A stretch of DNA of 64,000 bases from NCBI GenBank assembly GCA_028275345.1, contig JAPWUV010000003.1, positions 1 through 64,000 of the forward strand. The letters run 5' to 3'. Below, in pieces: positions 36,668 through 46,126 of this stretch. Under the pieces are notes generated by a model. It had not been told where the DNA came from. It saw only the letters and a program-made list of their open reading frames with translations, and searched no databases. This DNA comes from a bacterium (lineage in GTDB: Bacteria > Zhuqueibacterota > Zhuqueibacteria > Oleimicrobiales > Geothermoviventaceae). Position numbers and translations under genes: made by a program. The stretch's first letter is position 1; each line of letters opens with the position of its first letter.

Positions 36668-37794
36668 CAGCCCCTTGCTCCCTTGCGGTCGAAGAATTCG
36701 CGAATCCGTTGGGCCACGTAGCTGATCTGCTCCTCCGTCAATTCGGGGTACATGGGCAGCGACAACATGCGTTTGGCCAGGTATTCCGTACGCGGAAAGT
36801 CACCCTCCCCGTAGCCCAAATCTCGATACGCCTCCAGCAGATGGATGGGGATCGGGTAGTGGATCCCCGTCTGCACACCGTGGCTGGAGAGGTACTGCCG
36901 CAAATTTTCGCGATATTCGGTCTCCACGATGAACAGATGGTAGATGTGGGTGGAAAACTCCGCGACCTGCTGGAAGCGGAGGTCACCGACGCCGGACAGC
37001 AGATTCCGGTAAGCTTCGGCGTGCCGAGCCCTCAGATGATTCCACTCATCCAGATAACGGAGCTTCACGTTCAGGACCGCCGCCTGCAGCGTGTCGAGGC
37101 GACAGTTGACCCCCTTCTCTACGTGCTCGTACTTCACCCGCTGGCCGTAGTTTCGCAACCGACGGATCCTTTCCGCCAGAGCGTCGTCGTTGGTGGCGAC
37201 CAATCCCGCATCCCCATAGGCGCCGAGGTTCTTGCCCGGGTAGAAGCTGAAGCAACCCACCTCGGCGATCGAGCCGCATTTCCGACCCTTGTACAACGTC
37301 CCATGCGCTTGGGCCGCGTCCTCGATCACCCGAAGCCCGTGCCTTCGGGCAATGGCGAGCACTGCGTCCAGGTCAGCGGCCTGGCCCGTGAGATGCACTG
37401 GAATGATCGCCCGCGTCCTCTCCGTGATCGCTCCCTCGATTTGCGCCGGATCGATGTTGTAGGTCTCCCGGACGCAGTCGACCAACACGGGTTTGGCGCC
37501 CACCATGCTCACCGCCAGAGCAGTTGCCACAAAGGTATTGGCAGGCACGATCACTTCATCGCCCGGCCCAATCCCGAGGGCTCGTAGGGCCAGATGCAGC
37601 GCATCCAGGCCGCTACTCACCCCAATGCCATGCTTGACCCCGAGGTACTCGGCGAATCGGCGCTCGAAGCGCTCCACCTCGCTCCCCAGGATGAAGTCGC
37701 AGCGCTCCAAGACGCCCCGTATGGCCGAATCGATTTCCGACTGCAGGTTCCGGTACTGAATCCGCAGGTCGACGAAAGGCACCTTGACGTCCAT
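36667..37794 (-). CDS. DegT/DnrJ/EryC1 aminotransferase, WbpE-like (intact copy)
   Basis: 375 residues from the ATG at 37794 with GGAGGAGAG immediately upstream. PLP-dependent transaminase that would put an amino group on C3 of the 3-keto UDP-hexuronate made by its Gfo/Idh neighbour. Motifs: [58 protein letters not shown] lysine in [17 protein letters not shown], and C-terminal [20 protein letters not shown] then [14 protein letters not shown]. This is the complete reference for the damaged copy at 684-1876; the position of the 35-codon insertion there can be seen by comparison (here [15 protein letters not shown]). Confidence 0.93.
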   Translation of the reverse strand: MDVKVPFVDLRIQYRNLQSEIDSAIRGVLERCDFILGSEVERFERRFAEYLGVKHGIGVSSGLDALHLALRALGIGPGDEVIVPANTFVATALAVSMVGAKPVLVDCVRETYNIDPAQIEGAITERTRAIIPVHLTGQAADLDAVLAIARRHGLRVIEDAAQAHGTLYKGRKCGSIAEVGCFSFYPGKNLGAYGDAGLVATNDDALAERIRRLRNYGQRVKYEHVEKGVNCRLDTLQAAVLNVKLRYLDEWNHLRARHAEAYRNLLSGVGDLRFQQVAEFSTHIYHLFIVETEYRENLRQYLSSHGVQTGIHYPIPIHLLEAYRDLGYGEGDFPRTEYLAKRMLSLPMYPELTEEQISYVAQRIREFFDRKGARG

Positions 37795-37810
37795 CTCTCC
37801 TCCAGTCCGG

Positions 37811-38404
37811 CTAAGAAAGGGCTCGAAGCTCATCTCCGATCTGTTCATAAACGCGAGCGCAAGACGGGCAGCGCCACTTCGACCCATGCGGCTGTAGCTT
37901 GTCGCCGCACTCGCAGACCCACCCCTGGTGGCGAGCGGGATTCCCGAACACGACGGCGTAGGCCGGAACGGGATGCGTCACTACCGCCCCCGCCCCGACC
38001 AGGGCGAAGGGGCCTACGTCGCATCCGGCTAGGATGACGGCACCCGCACCGATGGAGGCCCCCCGCCCGATCCGCGTTGGCACCAGCCAAGACTTCGTCT
38101 CGTATCGGGCACGAGCGCCAGGGAAACGCGGGGAGCGCGGACGACGGTCGTTCGTGAACACCACCTGAGGCCCGATGAAGGCGTCGTCCTCGATGGTGAT
38201 CCCTTCCCAAATCATGTTCCCATTCTTCACCGTGACGCGGTCGCCGATCCACACGCCGGCCTCGATGAAGCAGTGGCTTCCGATATTGCAATGAGCCCCA
38301 ATGTGCACCCCGCCCATCACATGCGTCAGGGCCCAAATGCGGGTCCCCTCGCCTACGTCCTCCGTCTCCACTAAGGCCGTCGGATGTTTGTAGTAGGTAG
38401 CCAT
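37811..38404 (-). CDS. UDP-amino-sugar N-acetyltransferase, WbpD/WlbB-like, with C-terminal zinc-ribbon-like tail
   Basis: 197 residues. Left-handed beta-helix made of hexapeptide repeats ([24 protein letters not shown] style), with the WlbB/WbpD features [20 protein letters not shown] and [15 protein letters not shown] and [14 protein letters not shown] and [14 protein letters not shown]. It would acetylate the 3-amino group using acetyl-CoA. The last ~35 residues (WVCECGDKL...[11 protein letters not shown]) add two Cys pairs like a rubredoxin/zinc-ribbon module. ATG overlaps the Gfo/Idh TGA by one base. Fully intact, in contrast to the copy fused to the four-helix bundle at 1878-3020. Confidence 0.9.
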   Translation of the reverse strand: MATYYKHPTALVETEDVGEGTRIWALTHVMGGVHIGAHCNIGSHCFIEAGVWIGDRVTVKNGNMIWEGITIEDDAFIGPQVVFTNDRRPRSPRFPGARARYETKSWLVPTRIGRGASIGAGAVILAGCDVGPFALVGAGAVVTHPVPAYAVVFGNPARHQGWVCECGDKLQPHGSKWRCPSCARVYEQIGDELRALS

Positions 38405-39429
38405 CAGGTCAGCCTCACCGGTGCGCCGTCCTTCCGTAGGGACTCCTCAATCGCCTCCAGGACTTCAACCACCTCCACCGAGAAATCGGGGCCGGACTTC
38501 TCCACGCGCCCCCGTTGCAGACACTCCAAGAAGTACTGGTTCTGGTTTTTCAACGGCTCCTGCATTTGAATCTTCGGAAGGAGCACGTCGCCGTCCCACA
38601 TGGTCACCCGGAGGAACTCGCCGTAGTCGGCATATTCTGGCACCGCGTTGGCGCCCTTGTCGTAGACCGCCACCGGGCTCGTCAGGTCGAGGTCATCCCA
38701 GGTGACCATCTTGCGGGTGCCAACTACGGTGATCTGTCGCACCTTTTTCGGGTCCAGCCAACTGGCTCGGATATTGGCCCATGTGCCTCCCGGATAGCGC
38801 AGGGACACAAAGACCACGTCCTCCACCCCAGGCTGCAGAAAGCTGGCGCCCGTCGCGGAAACCAGTTCCGGCTTGGCGCCGAGGAGGAAATTGAAGATGG
38901 ACACGTCGTGGGTAGCTAGGTCAAAGGCCGCGTTCACATCACTCCGGATCGGACCCAAATTCGTACGGGTGGCAGAAACGTACTGGAGCTGCCCGAGCTC
39001 TCCAGCATCCACCAGCTCCTTCACCTTCAATATGCCCGGGTTGAACAGGAAGACGTGCCCAACCATGAGCAGGAGTCCCTTGGCCGCGGCCAGTTCCGCC
39101 AACTGGAGGCCTTCCCCTTTCGCGGTGCAGAGCGGCTTCTCGCAGAGGACGTGCTTGCCGGCCTGGAGGCTCGCTTTCACCAGCTCGAAGTGGCTCTTGG
39201 TGGGTGTTGCCACCACCACCGCGTCCACCGCCGGATCAGCCCAGACCACCCTTGGATCCTTTTCCGTGGGAAGGCCCGGGAAAAGGGCGCGGATACGCTG
39301 GCGGCGGGACTCATCGATGTCGATGGCCCACAGTACCTCCGCCTCGGGGAACGAGCGGAACACGCGGATGTGATTTGGTCCCCAGTGTCCGCAGCCTATC
39401 ACCGCAATGCCGATTTTTCCATCCCGCAA
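38404..39429 (-). CDS. Gfo/Idh/MocA oxidoreductase, WbpB-like (second copy)
   Basis: 341 residues. GIAVIGCGHWGPNHIRVF Rossmann start, VDAVVVATPTKSHFELV, EKP motif in HVLCEKPLC, LLMVGHVFLFNPGILKVKEL, HDVSIFNFLLGAKPELV, and the C-terminal tail. The expected reaction is NAD-dependent oxidation of C3 of UDP-GlcNAcA, the first committed step of the diacetamido-uronic acid branch. It is the first gene of a coupled triad with the acetyltransferase and aminotransferase. A 79-nt gap separates it from the glycosyltransferase upstream. Confidence 0.92.
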   Translation of the reverse strand: MRDGKIGIAVIGCGHWGPNHIRVFRSFPEAEVLWAIDIDESRRQRIRALFPGLPTEKDPRVVWADPAVDAVVVATPTKSHFELVKASLQAGKHVLCEKPLCTAKGEGLQLAELAAAKGLLLMVGHVFLFNPGILKVKELVDAGELGQLQYVSATRTNLGPIRSDVNAAFDLATHDVSIFNFLLGAKPELVSATGASFLQPGVEDVVFVSLRYPGGTWANIRASWLDPKKVRQITVVGTRKMVTWDDLDLTSPVAVYDKGANAVPEYADYGEFLRVTMWDGDVLLPKIQMQEPLKNQNQYFLECLQRGRVEKSGPDFSVEVVEVLEAIEESLRKDGAPVRLT

Positions 39430-39508
39430 GAGGTCACCTCCGATTTCGCTGTCCGATTCCGAACTTCCTCCCTCGCTCTCATCGCAAGAAGGGGCACGGA
39501 GGGGATAC

Positions 39509-40651
39509 CTACGACTTCAGCACTTCCGCGTACAGGGTCAGAAGTCGCTCCTCCATGGTCTCCCAGGTGAACTCGCCCCTCGTCCTGGCCACCTCCTCCC
39601 GGAGCCGCTGAAGCCGACTGGGTTCCGAGAGAAGAGACCGCAGGGCCTCCGTCAGCGCCTCCGCCGTTGGCTCCTCTACCAGCACGATGCCGCCGTACTT
39701 CTCCGCCAGCTGAGCGACATCCCCGACGGGATTGGCGATCACCGGCACGCCGCAAGCCAGACACTCCAGGAGTTTCGTCGGCGTGATGTAGCGGTGCTCC
39801 TCCCATCGCGTGTAAACTGCGACAGCCACATGGAGCTTGGCATAATACCGCGGCACCTCGGGATAGGGAACGCTACCCACATATCGTACGTAGGGCGCCC
39901 GGGCAAGCCGCTCCTCAAACTCCGCCCGAATGTCGGGGTGCAGCTTCCCCGCCAGCAGCCCTTCCACTTCGTAGCCGTCATGCCGCAGTCGCGCCAGCGC
40001 TTCGAAGAGTTCCTCGATGCCAACGCCCTTCTTGATGAACCCGATCCTCCCAACCGTGAAGGGCCGCTCATCGTCTCGGCGTTCGAGGGCTGCACGCTCC
40101 GCAAAGCTGCGCGGCGGTACATTGCGTAGTTGCACCGCGCGCGAGATGTGCCACCCCCCATATTTCTGCCATTGCACCCCCACCGTCAGGGCCACTCCAT
40201 CGGCACATCTTGCCGAGAGCCTTTCCAGCACCTCGAAAAGCGTCGGAAAAGGGGGCGGGTAAAGATTGTAATAGTCCGCCTCGTGCGCATCGAAGACCAC
40301 CTTTATGCCCTTCAACCGGGCGGCAAGTCCCACAGGCATCGTGTCGAGGTCGTGGCAGTGAAGGATGTCGTACTTGTCCTGGCAGAGTTTCTTCCAAGCG
40401 TAACGGAAGAATCCCAGGAAGCCGCCTAACTGGCGGAACCGCCCACCCACCTTGGCCTTTCTCCGGTAGCGCCAGACCGTGACGCCGTCGTAGCGCTCGA
40501 GCGAAGGTAACCGCGCTTCCCGGTCCCAGGCTACCACCGTCACTTGGTACCCATGCGACTGCAGACTCAAAGCCTCTCTGTAGACGCGAGGGTCAGGTTC
40601 GAAGGCCGTCGTCACAAGCATCAGGACTTTCTTGGATCCCGGCACGCCCAT
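39509..40651 (-). CDS. Family 4 glycosyltransferase
   Basis: 380 residues, GT-B fold. N-terminal KVLMLVTTAFEPDPRVYREA and HCHDLDTMPVGLAARLKG; C-terminal nucleotide-sugar domain with FTVGRIGFIKKGVGIEEL, the E-x7-E region HRYITPTKLLECLACGVPVIA, and NPVGDVAQLAEKYGG. Retaining transferase that adds a sugar to the lipid-linked intermediate; no membrane helix. Lies 13 nt after the flippase gene, within the export locus. Donor sugar not deducible. Confidence 0.9.
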   Translation of the reverse strand: MGVPGSKKVLMLVTTAFEPDPRVYREALSLQSHGYQVTVVAWDREARLPSLERYDGVTVWRYRRKAKVGGRFRQLGGFLGFFRYAWKKLCQDKYDILHCHDLDTMPVGLAARLKGIKVVFDAHEADYYNLYPPPFPTLFEVLERLSARCADGVALTVGVQWQKYGGWHISRAVQLRNVPPRSFAERAALERRDDERPFTVGRIGFIKKGVGIEELFEALARLRHDGYEVEGLLAGKLHPDIRAEFEERLARAPYVRYVGSVPYPEVPRYYAKLHVAVAVYTRWEEHRYITPTKLLECLACGVPVIANPVGDVAQLAEKYGGIVLVEEPTAEALTEALRSLLSEPSRLQRLREEVARTRGEFTWETMEERLLTLYAEVLKS

Positions 40652-40663
40652 GCTCGGACCATG

Positions 40664-42106
40664 TCACCGAGATTTTCCGATGAACCGAAGCAGCAGCGCC
40701 CTCTCCCACGGCCGGAAGTACCCGGTCAGAACCACACTGGCTGCGATTGAAGCCCCAAGGATTGGCCATTGCAGAGGGGGAGACATCGGCCGCACCGCGA
40801 TGGAAACACCCCAAGCGATCACAACCACGGCGGCCACTCTCGGCCAATCCCTGAGTAAATGGCCGCGCGTATGTCTCTGCACTAAGTACGTCAACACGGA
40901 GGAACTCAGCAGCGCCGTGGCTAACCTCGCATAAGCAGCTCCAGCAAATCCGAATCGGCGTACGAGGACCAGATTCAACGCCACGTTGGAGATCAGGACG
41001 ATCATCATCACGATGGTGGCCAGATGTTGTCGATTGGTACCGATGAGGATCTCGACCATGTAGAAGGTCACGAACATCAACGCCAGAGCCGCCATGATCA
41101 GACTGAACGCCCTCGCAGCTGGGGCATATTCGGGGCGATAGAGAAGACGGTACACCCATTCCCCATTGAAGAAAAAGCCACAGGCCAGGGCGAGGCCGAG
41201 GAGTGCGAGTAGCTTCAATCCGGTGGACAATACGTCCGCGAACAACTGCGGGTCGGACCGGTAGGCACGCGAGTAAATCGGGTAGAGTGACATGGTGATC
41301 GGCGTGGATAGCAGCGTAAGGGGCAAAACAAGCCGCGTGGCGGAAGTGTAGAGCCCCACCTCTGCGTCCCCGCGTAGAAGCGAGACCAGGAGAACGTCCA
41401 GCCTCGTATTCAGGTTCGAGAAGCAGAGGTACAACATCACTGGGACGGACTGGACGAGAAGCGATCTGGCAAGCTCACGATCGAAGTGCCAAGAAATCGG
41501 ATTGTCGCGGAAGAATCGCCAGGCGAGCAACAGAAACCCACCGAGATTGGAGAGGGTGTAGAAAAAGGCGATCTCAACGATGCCAGCACCTCTCCTGCTA
41601 CCCCAGAGCACCAGGATCAGGAAGACGAGGTTATCCAGCAAGACAAGGGCCATGGGGAACATCATCCGCAGCTCGGCCTGGAACACGGCCTCGAAGAAGG
41701 ATCGCGCGGAAGCGATCCGGCTGGATAGCAGGAGGTTCAACGAGACAATCAGCACCAGGTAAACGACTTCCTTCGGGTATCCCAACGCCACAATCCCAAC
41801 CCAACACGCCACGACGCCGACCCCAAGCGAGGCCGCTCGGAGCCACAGCCCCGTTCCCAGCACGCGCTCTCTGCGAAGCTCAGCTCGTGCCAACTCGCGG
41901 ACGAGGATCTGATTGCAACCAGCGTTCACGACAATGTCAAAGAACCCGACATACGTCAACACGAACGAGAGCCTGCCGTACAAACTCTCGCCCAGGTAGT
42001 TGGCCAAGAAAACGAACGCGACCAGATTAATGCCAAGATTCGCTAACCTACCAACATAGATCGCAAGCGAGTTCTTGCCGACCCTTTTTTCCAGTGAAGT
42101 GTCCAA
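40664..42106 (-). CDS. Polysaccharide flippase, Wzx-like (MATE/MVF superfamily)
   Basis: 480 residues with about 12-14 hydrophobic helices. Opens with KRVGKNSLAIYVGRLANLGINLVAF and has the flippase-like stretches LGESLYGRLSFVLTYVGFFD, YTSATRLVLPLTLLSTPITM, LYPIYSRAYRSDP and YRPEYAPAARAFSLIMAAL. It would move the lipid-linked repeat unit to the periplasmic face. TTG start (42106) inferred from the frame; RBS is weak. Neighbours are the polymerase upstream and a glycosyltransferase downstream. Confidence 0.9.
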   Translation of the reverse strand: MDTSLEKRVGKNSLAIYVGRLANLGINLVAFVFLANYLGESLYGRLSFVLTYVGFFDIVVNAGCNQILVRELARAELRRERVLGTGLWLRAASLGVGVVACWVGIVALGYPKEVVYLVLIVSLNLLLSSRIASARSFFEAVFQAELRMMFPMALVLLDNLVFLILVLWGSRRGAGIVEIAFFYTLSNLGGFLLLAWRFFRDNPISWHFDRELARSLLVQSVPVMLYLCFSNLNTRLDVLLVSLLRGDAEVGLYTSATRLVLPLTLLSTPITMSLYPIYSRAYRSDPQLFADVLSTGLKLLALLGLALACGFFFNGEWVYRLLYRPEYAPAARAFSLIMAALALMFVTFYMVEILIGTNRQHLATIVMMIVLISNVALNLVLVRRFGFAGAAYARLATALLSSSVLTYLVQRHTRGHLLRDWPRVAAVVVIAWGVSIAVRPMSPPLQWPILGASIAASVVLTGYFRPWERALLLRFIGKSR

Positions 42107-42121
42107 CTGTCGAGCGCGAGT

Positions 42122-43510
42122 CTATTCGGACCTTTCGGCTTCGGAATTCGCCGCGTTCAGCAAACCGAGAAAATACCACAACCGACGATTGTGGCTCAGG
42201 TCTCCGCTAAACTGGGCTCCGATGAAAAGAAAAAGCAGCGCCAGCCCGAGCGCCAGGTATATCCTGCGTCGGGACTCGTCCGTGGGCCTTATTCCAGCTC
42301 CTCGCCGGCGGCCCAGGAGCAGAAAGGTTCCCCAGTGACCGGCAAGGAGCAGCAATCCGACGATCCCGCCTTCGCTCAGAACCTCCAGGAAAATATTGTG
42401 CGGCCACCACTGGACGTCCGCATGGTAGTAAGCGTGGGCGAATCCGCCGCACCCCAGGCCGAAGGCCATCGTCGTTGGCTCCGCGAGCGAGACATCCACG
42501 GCGGATTCCCACGCCCGTAGCCTCTGGTACACCGTGAGACGCGAGCCCACCGCGTAAAAGCCGCCCCTCTCCTCCGAGAAGTCGGAATACCGACTCACCA
42601 GCTGCTTCGGGAGCAAAGAAATCGCCAAGAGGAAAACGATCACCGCTCCGGTCATCCAGGCGAGCGCGCGGTACGAACGAGACCGGCGGGCCTCCGCCAG
42701 GACGAGTACCGCCACCGTTAGCACAAGACACAGCATGGGACCGCGACTGTTCGCCGCCAACACCACGATCACCAAGATCGCTGAGCCAAGATAGGCGAGC
42801 ACGCGGCGCCAGCGCGTTCGCACGACCGGTGCTATCGCCAGGGATGCAACAGCAACCGCTCCGGCCCACTGCGCGTAGCTAATCGGATTCACCCCGAGGA
42901 ACGACGCGCGGTAGAACTCCAGGATCTTCGGTAGGTTCCCAACGGACCGGACCAGGGTCACAAGGGTGTAGATCGACGTCCCCACCGCGAGGGCAAAGAG
43001 GATCCACAAGGAGCGGAGCACCGCCTTGGGATGACCGAGCGCGGACGTGGTCAGGAAGAGAACTCCACCGAAACCGGCAAAGCTGAGGGCTTTGGAAAGC
43101 CCATACTTGGGCGCCGGGCTCCAGGACACGCTGAGGAGGAGATACGAAGCCAGGGCTGCGAACGTCAACAGGCTCGCCCAGTGAGCGAAGCCCATGCCTC
43201 TCGGCTGGCGAACCCAGTGAAGAAACCCTGCCAACGCGGCGAGCGCAGACAGCGCCACGGTGAAGTCCACAGCCCGGAACAAGGGAATACTCAACGTCGC
43301 CCACTCTTTGAAAATGCCGGAGGAAAAGAGCAGCGCAATCCAGAATTCCGGCACATGCCAGGTTATCAGAGCAAAGGCCATGATGCCCACGATCCCCAGC
43401 ACCCCCTTCCACTCGAAGCAGCAAACCGCGAGGAGCACCAAGCCGGTGAGAATGCAGAGGGGAGCAATCCATCGAGGAGAGACCTGCTGCTCAGTAGCGT
43501 ACCCAGTCAC
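42122..43510 (-). CDS. O-antigen polymerase/ligase family membrane protein (Wzy-like)
   Basis: 462 residues, about 12 hydrophobic helices. The diagnostic large periplasmic loop and following motif are VVLAANSRGPMLCLVLTVAV, FSEERGGFYAVGSRLTVYQR and HNIFLEVLSEGGIVGLLLLAGHW, typical of Wzy_C/O-antigen ligase domain proteins. Alongside Wzx and Wzz it is most simply the repeat-unit polymerase; a ligase role cannot be excluded. ATG-type start at 43510 with the Wzz gene ending 11 nt upstream. Confidence 0.88.
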   Translation of the reverse strand: MTGYATEQQVSPRWIAPLCILTGLVLLAVCCFEWKGVLGIVGIMAFALITWHVPEFWIALLFSSGIFKEWATLSIPLFRAVDFTVALSALAALAGFLHWVRQPRGMGFAHWASLLTFAALASYLLLSVSWSPAPKYGLSKALSFAGFGGVLFLTTSALGHPKAVLRSLWILFALAVGTSIYTLVTLVRSVGNLPKILEFYRASFLGVNPISYAQWAGAVAVASLAIAPVVRTRWRRVLAYLGSAILVIVVLAANSRGPMLCLVLTVAVLVLAEARRSRSYRALAWMTGAVIVFLLAISLLPKQLVSRYSDFSEERGGFYAVGSRLTVYQRLRAWESAVDVSLAEPTTMAFGLGCGGFAHAYYHADVQWWPHNIFLEVLSEGGIVGLLLLAGHWGTFLLLGRRRGAGIRPTDESRRRIYLALGLALLFLFIGAQFSGDLSHNRRLWYFLGLLNAANSEAERSE

Positions 43511-43521
43511 ACCCGTTTCCC

Positions 43522-44715
43522 TCAGCGACGTCGCCTCGGCACTAGGAGCGCCAGCAACTCTTTGTATCTTTGGTAGCGCTCCGGGTCCGTGCGCTTCATC
43601 TCCTCCGCTCGGGCTTGAGCGATGGCTACGAGGCAGGCGAAGAAGCCCGTCAGCAGGGTCGCAGCTATCACGATGAGAGCCCGCTTCGGCTTGGCCTTCC
43701 TCTGCGGCGGAACAGCGGGGTCCAGCACCTGAATCACCGGCGTATTCCGAGCCTCCCGGATCCTCGCCTGTTCGTACTCCTGGACCAGGAACTCGTAAAG
43801 CTTCCTCTGAACCTGCACCTCCCGATACAACTGCACGTTTTCCATGGCCACATGGGGCAGGTCCCCGAAGGGTATTAGCAGCATCCTTTCCCCGCCTTGG
43901 CCGTTATCTGAGGACGCGGTGGGCCCGTACTTCATCGAAGCCAGCTGGCGCCTCAGCTCCTCCAATCGGAACCTGAGCTCCCGGATCTCATCGTGCTGAG
44001 GCGAAAGGTAGCGCGACTTGACGCCGAGCTCCACCTCGGTGGCATATATCCGCGCCTGCAATTCCGCGGCATTCTGGATCTCGGCTTGAATCTGGGTTGG
44101 GAGATCAATGGCACCGTAGCGCAGACTGAATTCCTTCAACTTTTCCTCGGCCAGAGCCAGGTCTCGCTTGTTTTGCTCCAACCGGTTTTCGATGAAAATG
44201 CGGTCATTTCGCGCTTTCTCCACGTCAAAGTAGGTCAATAAGCTATCCAGGAGATGAACGAACTGGTTCGCCATCGCCGCAGCGATCTGAGGATCGCGGT
44301 CCAGCACAGATACGGTGATGGTATTCTCCTCGTTGATGTCCACGCTGGTTTTCTTCCGAAGATACCGGATGGCGTCCTCCAGGCGCCGCTTCCGATAGCG
44401 TTCCATGATCCGGAATTTCCGGACAATCTGCTCGGCCACAGCTCGGCTTTCCAAGATCGCCTTGTATTTCAGCGTCTCCTCCGAATACCCGAGCAGGTTG
44501 AAGGAACTCGTAACCATGGCCTGCTCGACTGGGAAAAGCCCCAGATCTTTCCGCGGAGGCATGATGGTGCTACTGGCTCGATACCACTTGGGCAGCAGCA
44601 AGCTGATCGCGACCGACAAGACAAAGCTCCCCCCCACTGCCCAGAGGATGAGCTTCCTGCGCTGAACAAGGACATATAGCAGATCTATCAAGCTCCACTC
44701 TCGCATTCTGTTCAC
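43522..44715 (-). CDS. Chain-length determinant/co-polymerase, Wzz/GumC family
   Basis: 397 residues. N-terminal helix LILWAVGGSFVLSVAISLLL, a periplasmic domain with long coiled coils (NDRIFIENRLEQNKRDLALAEEKLKE; ELGVKSRYLSPQHDEIREL), and a C-terminal PPQRKAKPKRALIVIAATLLTGFFACL helix with the proline-rich entry typical of Wzz. No tyrosine kinase domain is attached and no separate kinase is in the locus. It sets polymer length together with Wzy. Confidence 0.9.
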   Translation of the reverse strand: MNRMREWSLIDLLYVLVQRRKLILWAVGGSFVLSVAISLLLPKWYRASSTIMPPRKDLGLFPVEQAMVTSSFNLLGYSEETLKYKAILESRAVAEQIVRKFRIMERYRKRRLEDAIRYLRKKTSVDINEENTITVSVLDRDPQIAAAMANQFVHLLDSLLTYFDVEKARNDRIFIENRLEQNKRDLALAEEKLKEFSLRYGAIDLPTQIQAEIQNAAELQARIYATEVELGVKSRYLSPQHDEIRELRFRLEELRRQLASMKYGPTASSDNGQGGERMLLIPFGDLPHVAMENVQLYREVQVQRKLYEFLVQEYEQARIREARNTPVIQVLDPAVPPQRKAKPKRALIVIAATLLTGFFACLVAIAQARAEEMKRTDPERYQRYKELLALLVPRRRR

Positions 44716-44755
44716 CCGACCCTCACCCTCTCCACGGCCCCAGGCGGATCGTCCC

Positions 44756-46021
44756 TCAGATCACGCCAATGGCCTTGGCTGCAAGCACGATCGAGGCAAT
44801 GCCGGAAGTGATGCTCAGGTAGTCCATCCAACGGCGGCGCGGCGATTCCGGCACCAGGATGAAATCGCCGCGTTCAATCGCCTCGCCTGGTCCCTCAGCC
44901 CACTTCCCCGTGCGTCGGTGATAAATCTTGACGGCCTTCAGATTGGCACTTTCCCGACTTCCGCCCGCCATGCCGACATAGTCCAGCGCGCGGAATCCGG
45001 GAAAGAATGGCAGGTTCCCCGGGTTTTGCACCGCTCCAGAAACGTACACGTACCGCTGCGTCACCGGCAGAATGATGGTATCGCCTGGGAGGAGCGGAGA
45101 ATCGGCTTGGAGCACATCGGCGCTGCCGTCGGTCCCGAACAGATCGACCCGGTAGCGGACCACACGGCCTCCCATCGTTCGGACCACTGCAATGTCCTGC
45201 GGGTGAATGCTACGCAGGTACTGGGAGAAACCGCGCAGGAAGTCCCAGATCGTTTGCCCCGGCCGGATCCGATAGTAGCCTGCAATCTCGTTGATTCCCT
45301 CAAGGGACACCACCGCTTCCCGCAAGTCGATTGCGGGCACGTAGATGATGTCGCCATCCCGGACAAACTTGTTCTGCCCGAGGTCGGCTTTGAGCTGGTA
45401 GGCGAGGTAGTCCAGCGTATCGGCAGTGCCGTCGCGGTGCCGGATCTGAATCCGGGACCTGTCGCTCCAGGGCGTGAATCCTCCCGCCATCTGGAGAAGG
45501 CGGGACACACGATCCACCGTGGTGGACAAATAAGTGTCCGGATGTTGCACCTCGCCAAGCACGTGAACCCGAATTGGGCGCAAGCGCAGAAGGCTAATGG
45601 TCAGTCGAGCCAGGCGGTATTTCTCCGCGTTGAGTTGGGCGACGAGCGCCTTGACCTCGGCCAGCGTCTTCCCCGCCACATCCAAATTGCCGAAGGATGG
45701 CAGGATCAGTTTGCCCTCCGGGGTAACCACGGATTGATAGGTGAGCTCGGTCACGCCGAATGAGGCGATCAGAAAAACGTCCCCGGGACCGACCACGTAC
45801 TCCGAGTCACTGATGACCCCCTCCAGAGCCTGAATCTGGTCATACGGCATCGGAGTCGTCTGAAGGGGTGCGGTTTCCTCCGGCTTGCCCGCCTCCTGTC
45901 TGGTAGCAGCGGCCTGCGACCTGCCGATCGCCGGCACGATCAGGAGGAACGCCAAGAGGCAAGAACTGGCTACCCGCCGGGGCGTCACCTCCGGCGGGAG
46001 AGACCTCCTCCGCGCATTCAT
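44756..46021 (-). CDS. Polysaccharide export protein with SLBB domains, Wza-like
   Basis: 421 residues. Signal peptide (VASSCLLAFLLIVPAIGRSQA) followed by a Poly_export domain (SEYVVGPGDVFLIASFG, LTYQSVVTPEGKLILPSFGN) and several SLBB repeats (RIQIRHRDGTADTLDYLAYQ; ITQRYVYVSGAVQNPGNLPFFPGFRALDYVGMAGG). A C-terminal membrane helix (MDYLSITSGIASIVLAAKAIG) replaces the outer-membrane amphipathic helix of E. coli Wza. It forms the export channel in the outer membrane. No lipobox Cys in the signal region. Confidence 0.9.
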   Translation of the reverse strand: MNARRRSLPPEVTPRRVASSCLLAFLLIVPAIGRSQAAATRQEAGKPEETAPLQTTPMPYDQIQALEGVISDSEYVVGPGDVFLIASFGVTELTYQSVVTPEGKLILPSFGNLDVAGKTLAEVKALVAQLNAEKYRLARLTISLLRLRPIRVHVLGEVQHPDTYLSTTVDRVSRLLQMAGGFTPWSDRSRIQIRHRDGTADTLDYLAYQLKADLGQNKFVRDGDIIYVPAIDLREAVVSLEGINEIAGYYRIRPGQTIWDFLRGFSQYLRSIHPQDIAVVRTMGGRVVRYRVDLFGTDGSADVLQADSPLLPGDTIILPVTQRYVYVSGAVQNPGNLPFFPGFRALDYVGMAGGSRESANLKAVKIYHRRTGKWAEGPGEAIERGDFILVPESPRRRWMDYLSITSGIASIVLAAKAIGVI

Positions 46022-46080
46022 AGCGCCACACGCCTCCCCGTTACACCCGTCGCCTCACATCCCATCCTCGCGCAGCGTAG

Positions 46081-46098
46081 CCCGCCATCCATGGCGGG
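46081..46098. other. Short perfect hairpin in the wza-wbpA gap
   Basis: CCCGCCATCCATGGCGGG folds to a stem of seven G/C-rich pairs with loop TCCA in the 104-bp gap between the two genes. No T-run, so it is not a typical terminator; an mRNA-stability element is possible. Confidence 0.4.
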
Positions 46099-46126
46099 GA
46101 CACCATTGCGGTCCTCCGGAAGGCCG

